From: Pseudomonas viridiflava
Lineage (GTDB): Bacteria > Pseudomonadota > Gammaproteobacteria > Pseudomonadales > Pseudomonadaceae
NCBI RefSeq assembly: GCF_900573885.1
Contig: NZ_UPSE01000533.1
Coordinates: 124,001-188,000 of the forward strand
Direction: 5' to 3'
Length of the DNA: 64,000 nucleotides
The notes under the pieces were generated by a model. That model ran no database searches, was not told the DNA's origin, and worked only from the letters and a program-made list of their open reading frames with translations. Positions 35,606 through 44,577 of the stretch are shown in pieces (the first letter of the stretch is position 1; the number at the start of each line of letters is the position of its first letter). The position numbers and the translations under genes are program-made.

Positions 35606-37387
35606 ATGACTGCAGACACCGCTCTGTACATCCCGCCTTACAAGGCAGACGACCAAGACGTCGTCACCGAATTGAACACGCGCTTTGGCGCAGATGCGTT
35701 TACCGCCCAGCAAACCCGCACCGGCATGCCGGTGTTGTGGGTGGCCCGTGAGCGGTTGATTGAGGTGCTGACCTTCCTGCGTCAGCTGCCCAAGCCCTAC
35801 GTCATGCTCTACGACCTGCACGCTATGGACGAGCGCCTGCGCACGCAGCGTCGCGGCTTGCCGGGTTCGGACTTCACGGTGTTCTACCACCTGATGTCGA
35901 TCGAGCGGAACAGCGACGTGATGCTCAAAGTCGCGCTGTCCGAAGGCGACCTGAACCTGCCGACCGTGACCAATATCTGGCCGAACGCCAATTGGTACGA
36001 GCGCGAAGTGTGGGACATGTACGGCGTCACCTTTGCCGGCCACCCGCACCTGACGCGCATCATGATGCCGCCGACCTGGCAGGGTCACCCGCTGCGCAAA
36101 GACTATCCGGCGCGAGCCACCGAGTTTGACCCGTTCAGCCTGTCGGTCGCCAAACAGAACCTGGAAGAAGAAGCCGCGCGCTTCAACCCCGAAGACTGGG
36201 GCATGAAACGCGGCAACGAGAACGAGGACTACATGTTCCTCAACCTCGGCCCCAACCACCCTTCGGCTCACGGTGCGTTCCGTATCGTGTTGCAGCTGGA
36301 CGGTGAAGAGATCGTCGATTGCGTACCGGAAGTGGGTTACCACCACCGTGGCGCCGAAAAGATGGCCGAGCGTCAGTCCTGGCACAGCTTTATTCCTTAC
36401 ACCGACCGTATCGACTACCTCGGCGGCGTAATGAACAACCTGCCGTACGTGCTCTCGGTCGAGAAGCTGGCCGGCATCAAAGTGCCGGAGAAGGTCGACG
36501 TCATCCGCATCATGATGGCCGAGTTCTTCCGCATCACCAGTCACCTGCTGTTCCTCGGCACCTACATTCAAGACGTCGGCGCCATGACCCCGGTGTTCTT
36601 CACCTTCACCGACCGCCAGCGCGCCTACACCGTGATTGAAGCCATCACCGGTTTCCGTCTGCACCCGGCCTGGTACCGCATCGGCGGCGTCGCGCACGAC
36701 CTGCCGCGCGGCTGGGAAAAGCTGGTGAAAGACTTCGTTGAATGGCTGCCCAAGCGCCTCGACGAGTACGAAAAAGCCGCCCTGAAAAACAGCATTCTGC
36801 GTGGCCGTACCATCGGCGTTGCTCAGTACAACACCAAGGAAGCGCTGGAGTGGGGCGTCACTGGCGCCGGCTTGCGTTCCACCGGCCTGGACTTCGACCT
36901 GCGTAAAGCACGCCCGTACTCGGGCTACGAAAACTTCGAATTCGAAGTGCCGCTGGCCGTGAATGGCGATGCCTACGACCGCTGCATCGTGCGCGTGGAA
37001 GAAATGCGCCAGAGCGTGAAAATCATCGACCAGTGCCTGCGCAACATGCCATCTGGCCCGTACAAAGCGGATCACCCGCTCACTACGCCGCCGCCAAAAG
37101 AGCGCACGTTGCAGCACATCGAAACCTTGATCACCCACTTCCTGCAAGTTTCCTGGGGCCCGGTCATGCCGGCCAACGAAAGCTTCCAGATGATCGAAGC
37201 GACCAAGGGCATCAACAGTTATTACCTGACGAGCGACGGCGGCACCATGAGCTACCGCACCCGCATTCGTACGCCAAGCTTCCCGCACCTGCAGCAGATT
37301 CCTTCGGTAATCCGCGGCAGCATGGTCGCGGACTTGATTGCGTACCTGGGCAGTATCGACTTCGTTATGGCTGACGTGGACCGCTAA
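35606..37387 (+). CDS. nuoC: NADH-quinone oxidoreductase fused subunit C/D
   Basis: 593-residue natural fusion. Residues 1-190 are NuoC (30 kDa, ending in the VWDMYGVTFAGHPHLTRIMMPPTWQGHPLRKDYP region) and 200-593 are NuoD (49 kDa; FLNLGPNHPSAHGAFRIVLQLDGE, YHHRGAEKMAERQSW), which forms the quinone site with NuoB. The same fusion occurs in E. coli and other gamma-proteobacteria, so it is not an assembly error. It lies 68 bases after nuoB and two before nuoE. Confidence 0.97.
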   Translation: MTADTALYIPPYKADDQDVVTELNTRFGADAFTAQQTRTGMPVLWVARERLIEVLTFLRQLPKPYVMLYDLHAMDERLRTQRRGLPGSDFTVFYHLMSIERNSDVMLKVALSEGDLNLPTVTNIWPNANWYEREVWDMYGVTFAGHPHLTRIMMPPTWQGHPLRKDYPARATEFDPFSLSVAKQNLEEEAARFNPEDWGMKRGNENEDYMFLNLGPNHPSAHGAFRIVLQLDGEEIVDCVPEVGYHHRGAEKMAERQSWHSFIPYTDRIDYLGGVMNNLPYVLSVEKLAGIKVPEKVDVIRIMMAEFFRITSHLLFLGTYIQDVGAMTPVFFTFTDRQRAYTVIEAITGFRLHPAWYRIGGVAHDLPRGWEKLVKDFVEWLPKRLDEYEKAALKNSILRGRTIGVAQYNTKEALEWGVTGAGLRSTGLDFDLRKARPYSGYENFEFEVPLAVNGDAYDRCIVRVEEMRQSVKIIDQCLRNMPSGPYKADHPLTTPPPKERTLQHIETLITHFLQVSWGPVMPANESFQMIEATKGINSYYLTSDGGTMSYRTRIRTPSFPHLQQIPSVIRGSMVADLIAYLGSIDFVMADVDR

Positions 37388-37389
37388 CT

Positions 37390-37890
37390 ATGACTACCAC
37401 CACGCTGATTCAAACCGACCGTTTCACCCTCAGCGATGCCGAGCGCACGGCCATCGAACATGAGCTGCACCACTACGAAGATTCCCGCGCGGCCTCCATC
37501 GAAGCGCTGAAGATTGTTCAGAAAGCCCGTGGTTGGGTGCCAGACGGCGCCATTGCCGCCATTGGCGAAATCATCGGCATTCCGGCCAGCGACGTTGAAG
37601 GCGTGGCCACCTTCTATAGCCAGATTTTCCGTCAGCCCGTTGGCCGTCACATCATCCGCGTGTGCGACAGCATGGTTTGCTACATCGGCGGCCATGAGTC
37701 GGTGGTCAGCAGCATCCAGCAACAGCTGGGCATCGGCCTCGGCGAAACCACTGCCGATGGCCGCTTCACCCTGCTGCCGGTGTGCTGCCTGGGCAACTGC
37801 GACAAGGCCCCGGCCCTGATGATCGACGACCATACTTTTGGCGACGTGCAACCAGACGGCGTAGCAGAACTGCTGGAGGCTTACGTATGA
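37390..37890 (+). CDS. nuoE: NADH-quinone oxidoreductase subunit E
   Basis: 166 residues, part of the NADH dehydrogenase arm; holds the N1a [2Fe-2S] cluster. Ligands are Cys in RVCDSMVC and in PVCCLGNCDKAP. The thioredoxin-like C-domain is intact. It lies two bases after nuoCD and overlaps nuoF by four bases (ATGA). Confidence 0.96.
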   Translation: MTTTTLIQTDRFTLSDAERTAIEHELHHYEDSRAASIEALKIVQKARGWVPDGAIAAIGEIIGIPASDVEGVATFYSQIFRQPVGRHIIRVCDSMVCYIGGHESVVSSIQQQLGIGLGETTADGRFTLLPVCCLGNCDKAPALMIDDHTFGDVQPDGVAELLEAYV

Positions 37891-39251
37891 CGTCCGCTTC
37901 AACCAACCGCCTGACCTCCTTCGGGCCGGCCAACAGCATTGCCCGCACAGCGGAAACGCACCCGCTGACCTGGCGCCTGCGTGACGACGCGCAGCCTGTG
38001 TGGCTTGAGGAATACCAGGCGAAAGACGGTTACGCCGCCGCGCGTAAAGCCTTCGCCGACCTGTCGCAAGACGACATCGTTCAAACCGTCAAAGACTCCG
38101 GCCTCAAAGGCCGCGGCGGTGCGGGCTTCCCCACGGGCGTGAAGTGGGGGCTGATGCCTAAAGACGAATCCATGAACATCCGCTACCTGCTGTGCAACGC
38201 GGACGAAATGGAACCCAACACCTGGAAAGACCGCATGCTCATGGAGCAGCTGCCGCACTTGCTGATCGAAGGCATGCTGATTAGTGCGCGCGCGCTCAAG
38301 GCCTATCGCGGCTACATCTTTCTGCGTGGCGAATACGTCGATGCGGCCACCAACCTCAACCGCGCCGTGGCTGAAGCCAAGGCGGCCGGCCTGTTGGGCA
38401 AAAACATTCTGGGCAGCGGTTTCGACTTCGAGCTGTTCGTGCACACCGGCGCCGGTCGCTATATCTGCGGTGAAGAAACCGCGCTGATCAATTCCCTTGA
38501 AGGTCGTCGCGCCAACCCGCGTTCCAAGCCGCCCTTCCCCGCTGCCGTTGGCGTCTGGGGCAAGCCGACGTGCGTGAACAATGTCGAGACCCTATGCAAC
38601 GTGCCGGCCATCGTTGGCAACGGCGTCGAGTGGTACAAGGGTCTCGCCCGTCCGGGCAGCGAAGACATGGGCACCAAGCTCATGGGCTTCTCCGGCAAGG
38701 TGAAAAACCCGGGCCTGTGGGAACTGCCGTTCGGCGTCACCGGCCGCGAGTTGTTCGAAGACTACGCCGGCGGCATGCGCGACGGCTTCACCCTGAAAGC
38801 CTGGCAACCCGGCGGCGCCGGCACCGGCTTCCTGTTGCCCGAGCACCTGGATGCGCAAATGTACGCCGGCGGTATCGCCAAGGTCGGCACCCGTATGGGC
38901 ACCGGCCTGGCCATGGCGGTCGACGACAAGGTCAACATGGTTGCCCTGCTGCGCAACATGGAAGAGTTCTTCGCCCGCGAGTCGTGCGGTTTCTGTACGC
39001 CGTGCCGCGATGGCCTGCCGTGGAGCGTGAAAGTACTGCGCGCCATCGAGAAAGGTCATGGCCAGCCCGGCGATATCGAAACCCTCGAGGGCCTGGTCAA
39101 TTTCCTCGGCCCAGGCAAAACGTTCTGTGCACACGCACCGGGCGCCGTGGAGCCGCTGGGCAGCGCAATCAAATATTTCCGGCCGGAGTTCGAAGCGGGC
39201 ATTTCCCGAATCAGCACGCCGGTGGCGCCGACGCAATTCGTCAGCGCCTAA
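37887..39251 (+). CDS. nuoF: NADH-quinone oxidoreductase subunit F
   Basis: Binds NADH, FMN and the N3 [4Fe-4S] cluster. From ATG 37887 it has 454 residues with the nucleotide-binding GRGGAGFPTGVKWG, GAGRYICGEETALINSLEG and the cluster motif ESCGFCTPCRDG plus a later Cys in FCAHAPG. The open frame runs upstream into nuoE, but only the ATGA-coupled start fits the family. A 155-base gap with two hairpins follows before nuoG. Confidence 0.96.
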   Translation: MTSASTNRLTSFGPANSIARTAETHPLTWRLRDDAQPVWLEEYQAKDGYAAARKAFADLSQDDIVQTVKDSGLKGRGGAGFPTGVKWGLMPKDESMNIRYLLCNADEMEPNTWKDRMLMEQLPHLLIEGMLISARALKAYRGYIFLRGEYVDAATNLNRAVAEAKAAGLLGKNILGSGFDFELFVHTGAGRYICGEETALINSLEGRRANPRSKPPFPAAVGVWGKPTCVNNVETLCNVPAIVGNGVEWYKGLARPGSEDMGTKLMGFSGKVKNPGLWELPFGVTGRELFEDYAGGMRDGFTLKAWQPGGAGTGFLLPEHLDAQMYAGGIAKVGTRMGTGLAMAVDDKVNMVALLRNMEEFFARESCGFCTPCRDGLPWSVKVLRAIEKGHGQPGDIETLEGLVNFLGPGKTFCAHAPGAVEPLGSAIKYFRPEFEAGISRISTPVAPTQFVSA

Positions 39252-39266
39252 CGTTTTAACGACGGC

Positions 39267-39364
39267 GGCCAGAGGACGCTTACCCGGAACTCTGGCCCCA
39301 TCGAACCGTGATTCTATTAGCCAAGCCCGCCAGTTGAGCGTGGCGAAAACCGCAGCAAATGCGG
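39267..39364 (+). other. Two hairpins in the nuoF-nuoG spacer
   Basis: GGCCAGAG (39267-39274)/CTCTGGCC (39290-39297) with a 15-base loop, then CCGCA (39350-39354)/TGCGG (39360-39364). Neither has a T-run. This 155-base gap is the longest inside the operon, where other junctions overlap or are under 75 bases. Confidence 0.55.
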
Positions 39365-39406
39365 CTTTCACCCCTGAACAAACGGGCCAACGAAGAAACT
39401 TGAACT

Positions 39407-42124
39407 ATGGCCACTATCCACGTAGACGGCAAAGCGCTCGAAGTCGATGGTGCAGACAACCTGTTACAGGCCTGTCTGTCCCTCGGACTCGACATTCCGT
39501 ACTTCTGCTGGCACCCGGCGCTCGGTAGCGTCGGCGCCTGCCGCCAGTGCGCGGTGAAGCAGTACACCGACGAAAACGACACCCGTGGTCGCATCGTCAT
39601 GTCCTGCATGACCCCCGCCACCGACAACACCTGGATTTCCATCGACGACGCAGAGTCCAAGGCCTTCCGCGCCAGCGTCGTTGAATGGCTGATGACCAAC
39701 CACCCGCATGACTGCCCCGTGTGCGAGGAAGGCGGCCACTGCCACCTGCAAGACATGACCGTGATGACCGGCCACAACGAGCGCCGTTATCGCTTCACCA
39801 AACGCACCCACCAGAACCAGGAGCTCGGCCCGTTCATTGCGCACGAAATGAACCGCTGCATCGCCTGCTACCGCTGCGTGCGTTACTACAAGGATTACGC
39901 CGGCGGCACCGACCTCGGCGTGTTCGGCGCCCACGACAACGTCTACTTCGGTCGCGTTGAAGACGGCGTTCTGGAAAGCGAATTTTCCGGCAACCTCACC
40001 GAAGTCTGCCCGACCGGTGTGTTCACCGACAAAACCCACTCCGAACGCTACAACCGCAAGTGGGACATGCAGTTCTCGCCGAGCATCTGCCATGGCTGCT
40101 CGAGCGGCTGCAACATCAGCCCCGGCGAGCGCTACGGCGAAATCCGTCGCATCGAAAACCGCTACAACGGCTCGGTGAACCAGTACTTCCTCTGCGACCG
40201 TGGTCGCTTTGGCTACGGCTATGTCAACCGCACCGACCGTCCGCGTCAGCCGCTGCTGGCCGCCAGCAATCAGAAGCTAAGCGTGGACGCAGCGCTGGAT
40301 AACGCCGCTGACTTGCTGCGCGGTCGCAACATCGTCGGCATCGGTTCGCCGCGCGCCAGCCTGGAAAGCAACTTCGCCCTGCGCGAACTGGTTGGTGCAG
40401 AGCACTTCTACTCGGGCATCGGCGCTGTTGAGCTGGACAACCTGCGCCTGGTCTTGAACGTGCTGCAAAACAGCCCGCTGCCCATTCCAACCCTGCGCGA
40501 CGTTGAAGATCACGACGCCGTATTCGTGCTCGGCGAAGACCTGACGCAAACCGCTGCCCGCCTCGCCCTCGCCTTGCGCCAGTCGGTGAAAGGCAAGGCC
40601 GAAGACATGGCCGAAGCCATGAAGATTCAGCCGTGGCTCAACGCAGCGGTGCAGAACATTGGTCAGCACGCGCTGAACCCACTGTTTATTGCCAGCCTCG
40701 ATGCCACCAAGCTCGACGACGTCGCCGAAGAGTGCGTGCACGCTGCGCCGGATGACTTGGCGCGCATCGGCTTTGCCGTTGCCCACGCCATCGACGCCAG
40801 CGCCCCGGCCGTTGCCGGTCTGGACGCCGAAGCCCTGGAACTGGCCCAGCGCATCGCTGAGAGCCTTTTGGCAGCCAAGCGTCCGCTGGTCATTGCCGGC
40901 ACCTCGCTGGGCAACAAGGCCCTGATCGAAGCCGCCGCCAACATCGCCAAGGCCCTCAAGCTGCGCGAGAAAAACGGCTCCCTGAGCCTGGTGGTCAGCG
41001 AAGCCAACAGCCTGGGCCTGGCCATGCTCGGCGGCGACTCTGCCGACGCCGCGCTGCAAGCTGTGGTCGATGGCAAAGCCGACGCCATCGTGGTGCTGGA
41101 AAACGATCTGTACACCCGCGCCGACAAAGCGCTGGTCGACGCCGCGCTGACCGCTGCCAAAGTGGTCATCGTCGCCGACCATCAACAAACCGACACCACC
41201 GCCCGCGCCCACCTGGTATTGCCAGCGGCGAGCTTCGCCGAAGGTGACGGTACGCTGGTCAGCCAGGAAGGCCGCGCGCAGCGCTTCTTCCAGGTATTCG
41301 ACCCGACGTATTACGACCCAAGCATTCTGGTTCATGAAGGCTGGCGCTGGTTGCATGCCCTGCGCAGCACCCTGCTCGGCCAGAACGTGGACTGGACGCA
41401 GCTCGACCAGGTGACCGCCGCCACCGCTGCCAGCACGCCGCTGCTGGCCGGTATCGTCGACGCTGCACCGGGCGCCTCGTTCCGCATCAAAGGCCTGAAA
41501 ATGGCCCGTGAACCGCTGCGTTACAGCGGTCGCACCTCGATGCGCGCCAATATCAGCGTGCACGAACCGCGCGCCTCGCAAGACAAAGACACCGCCTTCG
41601 CCTTCTCCATGGAAGGTTACTCGGGCTCCGCCGAACCGCGCCAGCAAGTGCCATTCGCCTGGTCGCCGGGCTGGAACTCGCCGCAAGCCTGGAACAAGTT
41701 CCAGGACGAAGTTGGCGGTCACCTGCGTGCTGGCGACCCAGGCACGCGCCTGATCGAAAGCCAAGGCGATGGCCTCAGCTGGTTTGCCAGCGCACCGGGC
41801 GCATTCAACCCGGCGCCAGGCACCTGGCAGGTTGTGCCGGTTCATCACCTGTTCGGCAGCGAAGAGAACTCCTCGCGCGCCGCGCCGGTTCAGCAGCGCA
41901 TTCCTGAGGCCTACGTCGCCGTCGCTGCTTCGGAAGCTGCCCGCTTGGGCGTGAACGAAGGCGCGCTGGTCAGCCTCAACGTAGCCGGCCAGACCTTGCG
42001 CCTGCCGCTGCGCGTCAGCGAAGAGCTGAGCGCGGGTCTGGTGGCGCTGCCGGTTGGTCTGGCGGGCATTCCTGCCGCGATTGCTGGCAAAACCGCTGAT
42101 TCGCTGCAGGAGGCCGCGCAATGA
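39407..42124 (+). CDS. nuoG: NADH-quinone oxidoreductase subunit G
   Basis: 905-residue Fe-S backbone of the NADH arm. The N-terminus has a 2Fe-2S ferredoxin domain (FCWHPALGSVGACRQC; SCMTPA), then the His/Cys cluster HDCPVCEEGGHC, 4Fe-4S ligands CIACYRCVRYY with CPTGVF, and a further cluster CHGCSSGCN (the N7 type found in E. coli). The long C-terminal part is molybdopterin-oxidoreductase-like without the cofactor. The stop overlaps nuoH by four bases. Confidence 0.96.
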   Translation: MATIHVDGKALEVDGADNLLQACLSLGLDIPYFCWHPALGSVGACRQCAVKQYTDENDTRGRIVMSCMTPATDNTWISIDDAESKAFRASVVEWLMTNHPHDCPVCEEGGHCHLQDMTVMTGHNERRYRFTKRTHQNQELGPFIAHEMNRCIACYRCVRYYKDYAGGTDLGVFGAHDNVYFGRVEDGVLESEFSGNLTEVCPTGVFTDKTHSERYNRKWDMQFSPSICHGCSSGCNISPGERYGEIRRIENRYNGSVNQYFLCDRGRFGYGYVNRTDRPRQPLLAASNQKLSVDAALDNAADLLRGRNIVGIGSPRASLESNFALRELVGAEHFYSGIGAVELDNLRLVLNVLQNSPLPIPTLRDVEDHDAVFVLGEDLTQTAARLALALRQSVKGKAEDMAEAMKIQPWLNAAVQNIGQHALNPLFIASLDATKLDDVAEECVHAAPDDLARIGFAVAHAIDASAPAVAGLDAEALELAQRIAESLLAAKRPLVIAGTSLGNKALIEAAANIAKALKLREKNGSLSLVVSEANSLGLAMLGGDSADAALQAVVDGKADAIVVLENDLYTRADKALVDAALTAAKVVIVADHQQTDTTARAHLVLPAASFAEGDGTLVSQEGRAQRFFQVFDPTYYDPSILVHEGWRWLHALRSTLLGQNVDWTQLDQVTAATAASTPLLAGIVDAAPGASFRIKGLKMAREPLRYSGRTSMRANISVHEPRASQDKDTAFAFSMEGYSGSAEPRQQVPFAWSPGWNSPQAWNKFQDEVGGHLRAGDPGTRLIESQGDGLSWFASAPGAFNPAPGTWQVVPVHHLFGSEENSSRAAPVQQRIPEAYVAVAASEAARLGVNEGALVSLNVAGQTLRLPLRVSEELSAGLVALPVGLAGIPAAIAGKTADSLQEAAQ

Positions 42125-43128
42125 GTTGGTTCACGCCTGAAGTGATCGACGTGATCATCGCCGTAATCAAGGCCATCGTCGTGCTGCTCGCCGTGGTGGT
42201 GTGCGGCGCGCTGCTGAGCTGGGTGGAACGTCGCCTGCTGGCCCTCTGGCAAGACCGTTACGGCCCGAACCGTGTGGGTCCGTTCGGTGCGTTCCAGATC
42301 GCCGCCGACATGATCAAAATGTTCTTTAAAGAAGACTGGACGCCGCCATTCGCCGACAAGGTGATTTTCACCCTGGCGCCGGTTGTGGCCATGAGCTGCT
42401 TGCTGATTGCCTTCGCCATCATCCCGATCACCCCGACCTGGGGCGTGGCGGATCTGAACATCGGCCTGCTGTTCTTCTTCGCCATGGCCGGTCTGTCGGT
42501 GTACGCCGTGCTGTTTGCCGGTTGGTCGAGCAACAACAAGTTCGCCCTGCTCGGCAGCCTGCGCGCCTCGGCACAAACCGTGTCGTACGAAGTGTTCATG
42601 GGCCTGTCGCTGATGGGCATCGTGGCGCAGGTCGGCTCGTTCAACATGCGCGATATCGTTGAATACCAGGCACAAAACCTGTGGTTCATCATTCCGCAGT
42701 TCTTCGGCTTCTGTACGTTCTTTATCGCTGGCGTAGCCGTTACCCACCGTCACCCGTTCGACCAACCGGAAGCCGAGCAAGAGCTGGCCGACGGTTATCA
42801 CGTCGAATATGCCGGTATGAAATGGGGCATGTTCTTCGTCGGTGAGTACATCGGCATCGTGCTGATCTCGGCGTTGCTGGTGACGCTGTTCTTCGGTGGC
42901 TGGCACGGTCCGTTCGGCATTCTGCCGTCGCTGTCATTCCTCTGGTTCGCGCTCAAAACCGGCTTCTTCATCATGCTGTTCATTTTGCTGCGCGCCTCGA
43001 TTCCGCGCCCGCGCTATGACCAGGTGATGGACTTCAGCTGGAAGTTCTGCCTGCCGCTGACCCTGATCAACTTGCTGGTGACCGCTGCCGTGGTGTTGCT
43101 CAACACCCCGGCCGGCGTGGCTCAGTAA
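42121..43128 (+). CDS. nuoH: NADH-quinone oxidoreductase subunit H
   Basis: 335-residue membrane subunit joining the quinone site to the proton pumps, with about eight transmembrane helices. Conserved loops RRLLALWQDRYGPNRVGPFGAFQ-like (given as WQDRYGPNRVGPFGA), PFDQPEAEQELADGYHVEY and KWGMFFVGEYI contain the Glu/Arg residues of the E-channel and quinone cavity. It begins within the nuoG stop (ATGA). Confidence 0.97.
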   Translation: MSWFTPEVIDVIIAVIKAIVVLLAVVVCGALLSWVERRLLALWQDRYGPNRVGPFGAFQIAADMIKMFFKEDWTPPFADKVIFTLAPVVAMSCLLIAFAIIPITPTWGVADLNIGLLFFFAMAGLSVYAVLFAGWSSNNKFALLGSLRASAQTVSYEVFMGLSLMGIVAQVGSFNMRDIVEYQAQNLWFIIPQFFGFCTFFIAGVAVTHRHPFDQPEAEQELADGYHVEYAGMKWGMFFVGEYIGIVLISALLVTLFFGGWHGPFGILPSLSFLWFALKTGFFIMLFILLRASIPRPRYDQVMDFSWKFCLPLTLINLLVTAAVVLLNTPAGVAQ

Positions 43129-43140
43129 CGGAGAATGACC

Positions 43141-43689
43141 ATGCTTAAGTATGTGCTCCACGTTGTGCATGGCACCTACACCCAGCTTCGCAGCCTGGTG
43201 ATGGTGTTCTCCCATGCCTTCCGCAAACGCGACACCCTGCAGTATCCAGAAGAGGCCGTGTACTTGCCGCCGCGCTATCGCGGCCGCATCGTGCTGACCC
43301 GCGACCCCGATGGTGAAGAGCGCTGCGTAGCGTGCAACCTGTGCGCCGTGGCCTGCCCGGTGGGTTGTATTGCCCTGCAGAAAGCCGAAACCGACGACGG
43401 TCGCTGGTACCCGGAATTCTTCCGCATCAACTTCTCGCGCTGCATTTTCTGCGGCCTGTGCGAAGAGGCCTGCCCGACCACCGCGATCCAGCTCACGCCG
43501 GATTTCGAAATGGCCGAGCTCAAGCGTCAGGATCTGGTGTACGAGAAAGAAGACCTGCTGATTTCCGGTCCCGGCAAAAACCCGGACTACAACTTCTACC
43601 GCGTGGCCGGTATGGCCATTGCCGGCAAGCCGAAGGGTGCAGCACAGAACGAAGCCGAGCCCATCAACGTCAAGGGGTTGCTGCCGTAA
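43141..43689 (+). CDS. nuoI: NADH-quinone oxidoreductase subunit I
   Basis: 182 residues with two [4Fe-4S] clusters, N6a and N6b, in the motifs CVACNLCAVACPVGC and CIFCGLCEEACPTTAI, carrying electrons toward NuoB. ATG 43141 is preferred to the ATG at 43135, since GGAG lies seven bases before it. It follows nuoH by 12 bases; a 73-base gap separates it from nuoJ. Confidence 0.97.
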   Translation: MLKYVLHVVHGTYTQLRSLVMVFSHAFRKRDTLQYPEEAVYLPPRYRGRIVLTRDPDGEERCVACNLCAVACPVGCIALQKAETDDGRWYPEFFRINFSRCIFCGLCEEACPTTAIQLTPDFEMAELKRQDLVYEKEDLLISGPGKNPDYNFYRVAGMAIAGKPKGAAQNEAEPINVKGLLP

Positions 43690-43762
43690 TGCGCTACCTG
43701 CACCTGACTTTGAATTTGGCGACCGGCCGCTGGCTGCCTGTATCCGTCGTGGGAATCTGACT

Positions 43763-44269
43763 ATGGAATTCGCGTTCTACTTCGCGTCCGGCGTGGCGGT
43801 GGTGTCCACTCTTCGAGTGATCACCAACACCAACCCCGTGCACGCCCTGCTCTACCTCATCATTTCGTTATTGGCCGTGTCGATGACGTTCTTCAGCCTC
43901 GGCGCGCCGTTCGCCGGTGCGCTGGAAATCATCGTCTATGCCGGCGCCATCATGGTGCTGTTCGTGTTCGTGGTGATGATGCTCAACCTCGGCCCGATTT
44001 CCGCCGACCAGGAACAAGTCTGGCTCAAGCCCGGCATCTGGTTCGGCCCGTCGCTGTTGGCGTTGTTGCTGTTGGCGGAGTTGCTCTACGTGCTGTTTGG
44101 CAACCCGAGCGCCGGCGCTATCGGCCTGACTACCGTCGATGCCAAAGCCGTCGGCATCAGCCTGTTTGGCCCGTATCTGCTGGTTGTTGAGCTGGCTTCC
44201 ATGCTGCTGTTGGCAGCGGTGGTTGCTGCGTTCCACCTCGGCCGTCAAGAGGCGAAGGAAATCCAATGA
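43763..44269 (+). CDS. nuoJ: NADH-quinone oxidoreductase subunit J
   Basis: 168 residues and five transmembrane helices, an antiporter-linked subunit. Family residues include the start MEFAFYFASGVAVVSTLRVIT, NPVHALLYLI and the pi-bulge helix EIIVYAGAIMVLFVFVVMML split here as IVYAGAIMVLFVFV. The ATG at 43763 follows ACTATG context; the open frame upstream overlaps nuoI. It overlaps or abuts nuoK. Confidence 0.96.
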   Translation: MEFAFYFASGVAVVSTLRVITNTNPVHALLYLIISLLAVSMTFFSLGAPFAGALEIIVYAGAIMVLFVFVVMMLNLGPISADQEQVWLKPGIWFGPSLLALLLLAELLYVLFGNPSAGAIGLTTVDAKAVGISLFGPYLLVVELASMLLLAAVVAAFHLGRQEAKEIQ

Positions 44270-44577
44270 TGAATTCGATCCCCCTGGAACACGGCCTCGC
44301 CGTAGCGGGTGTGCTGTTTTGCCTCGGCCTGGTTGGCCTGATGGTGCGGCGCAACATTCTGTTCGTGCTGATGAGCCTGGAGATCATGATGAACGCCGCC
44401 GGTTTGGCCTTCATCGTGGCCGGAAGCCGCTGGGCACAGCCTGACGGGCAAGTGATGTTCATTCTGGTGCTGACCTTGGCTGCCGCCGAAGCCAGCATCG
44501 GCCTGGCCGTGTTGTTGCAGCTCTATCGCCGCTTCCACACCCTCGATATCGACGCTGCCAGCGAGATGCGCGGATGA
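44269..44577 (+). CDS. nuoK: NADH-quinone oxidoreductase subunit K
   Basis: 102 residues, three transmembrane helices, an MrpC-like subunit of the proton path. Essential membrane Glu residues are present in MSLEIMMNAAG and LAAAEASIGLAV. Two adjacent ATGs (44266 and 44269) are possible; I use the second because the product MNSIPLEHGLA matches relatives in length, but the first would overlap nuoJ as ATGA and cannot be ruled out. It overlaps nuoL by four bases. Confidence 0.95.
   Translation: MNSIPLEHGLAVAGVLFCLGLVGLMVRRNILFVLMSLEIMMNAAGLAFIVAGSRWAQPDGQVMFILVLTLAAAEASIGLAVLLQLYRRFHTLDIDAASEMRG

Noticed and set aside
35606..37387. nuoC and nuoD in one frame as a possible assembly error
   Set aside because: The fusion is normal in gamma-proteobacteria including E. 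coli.
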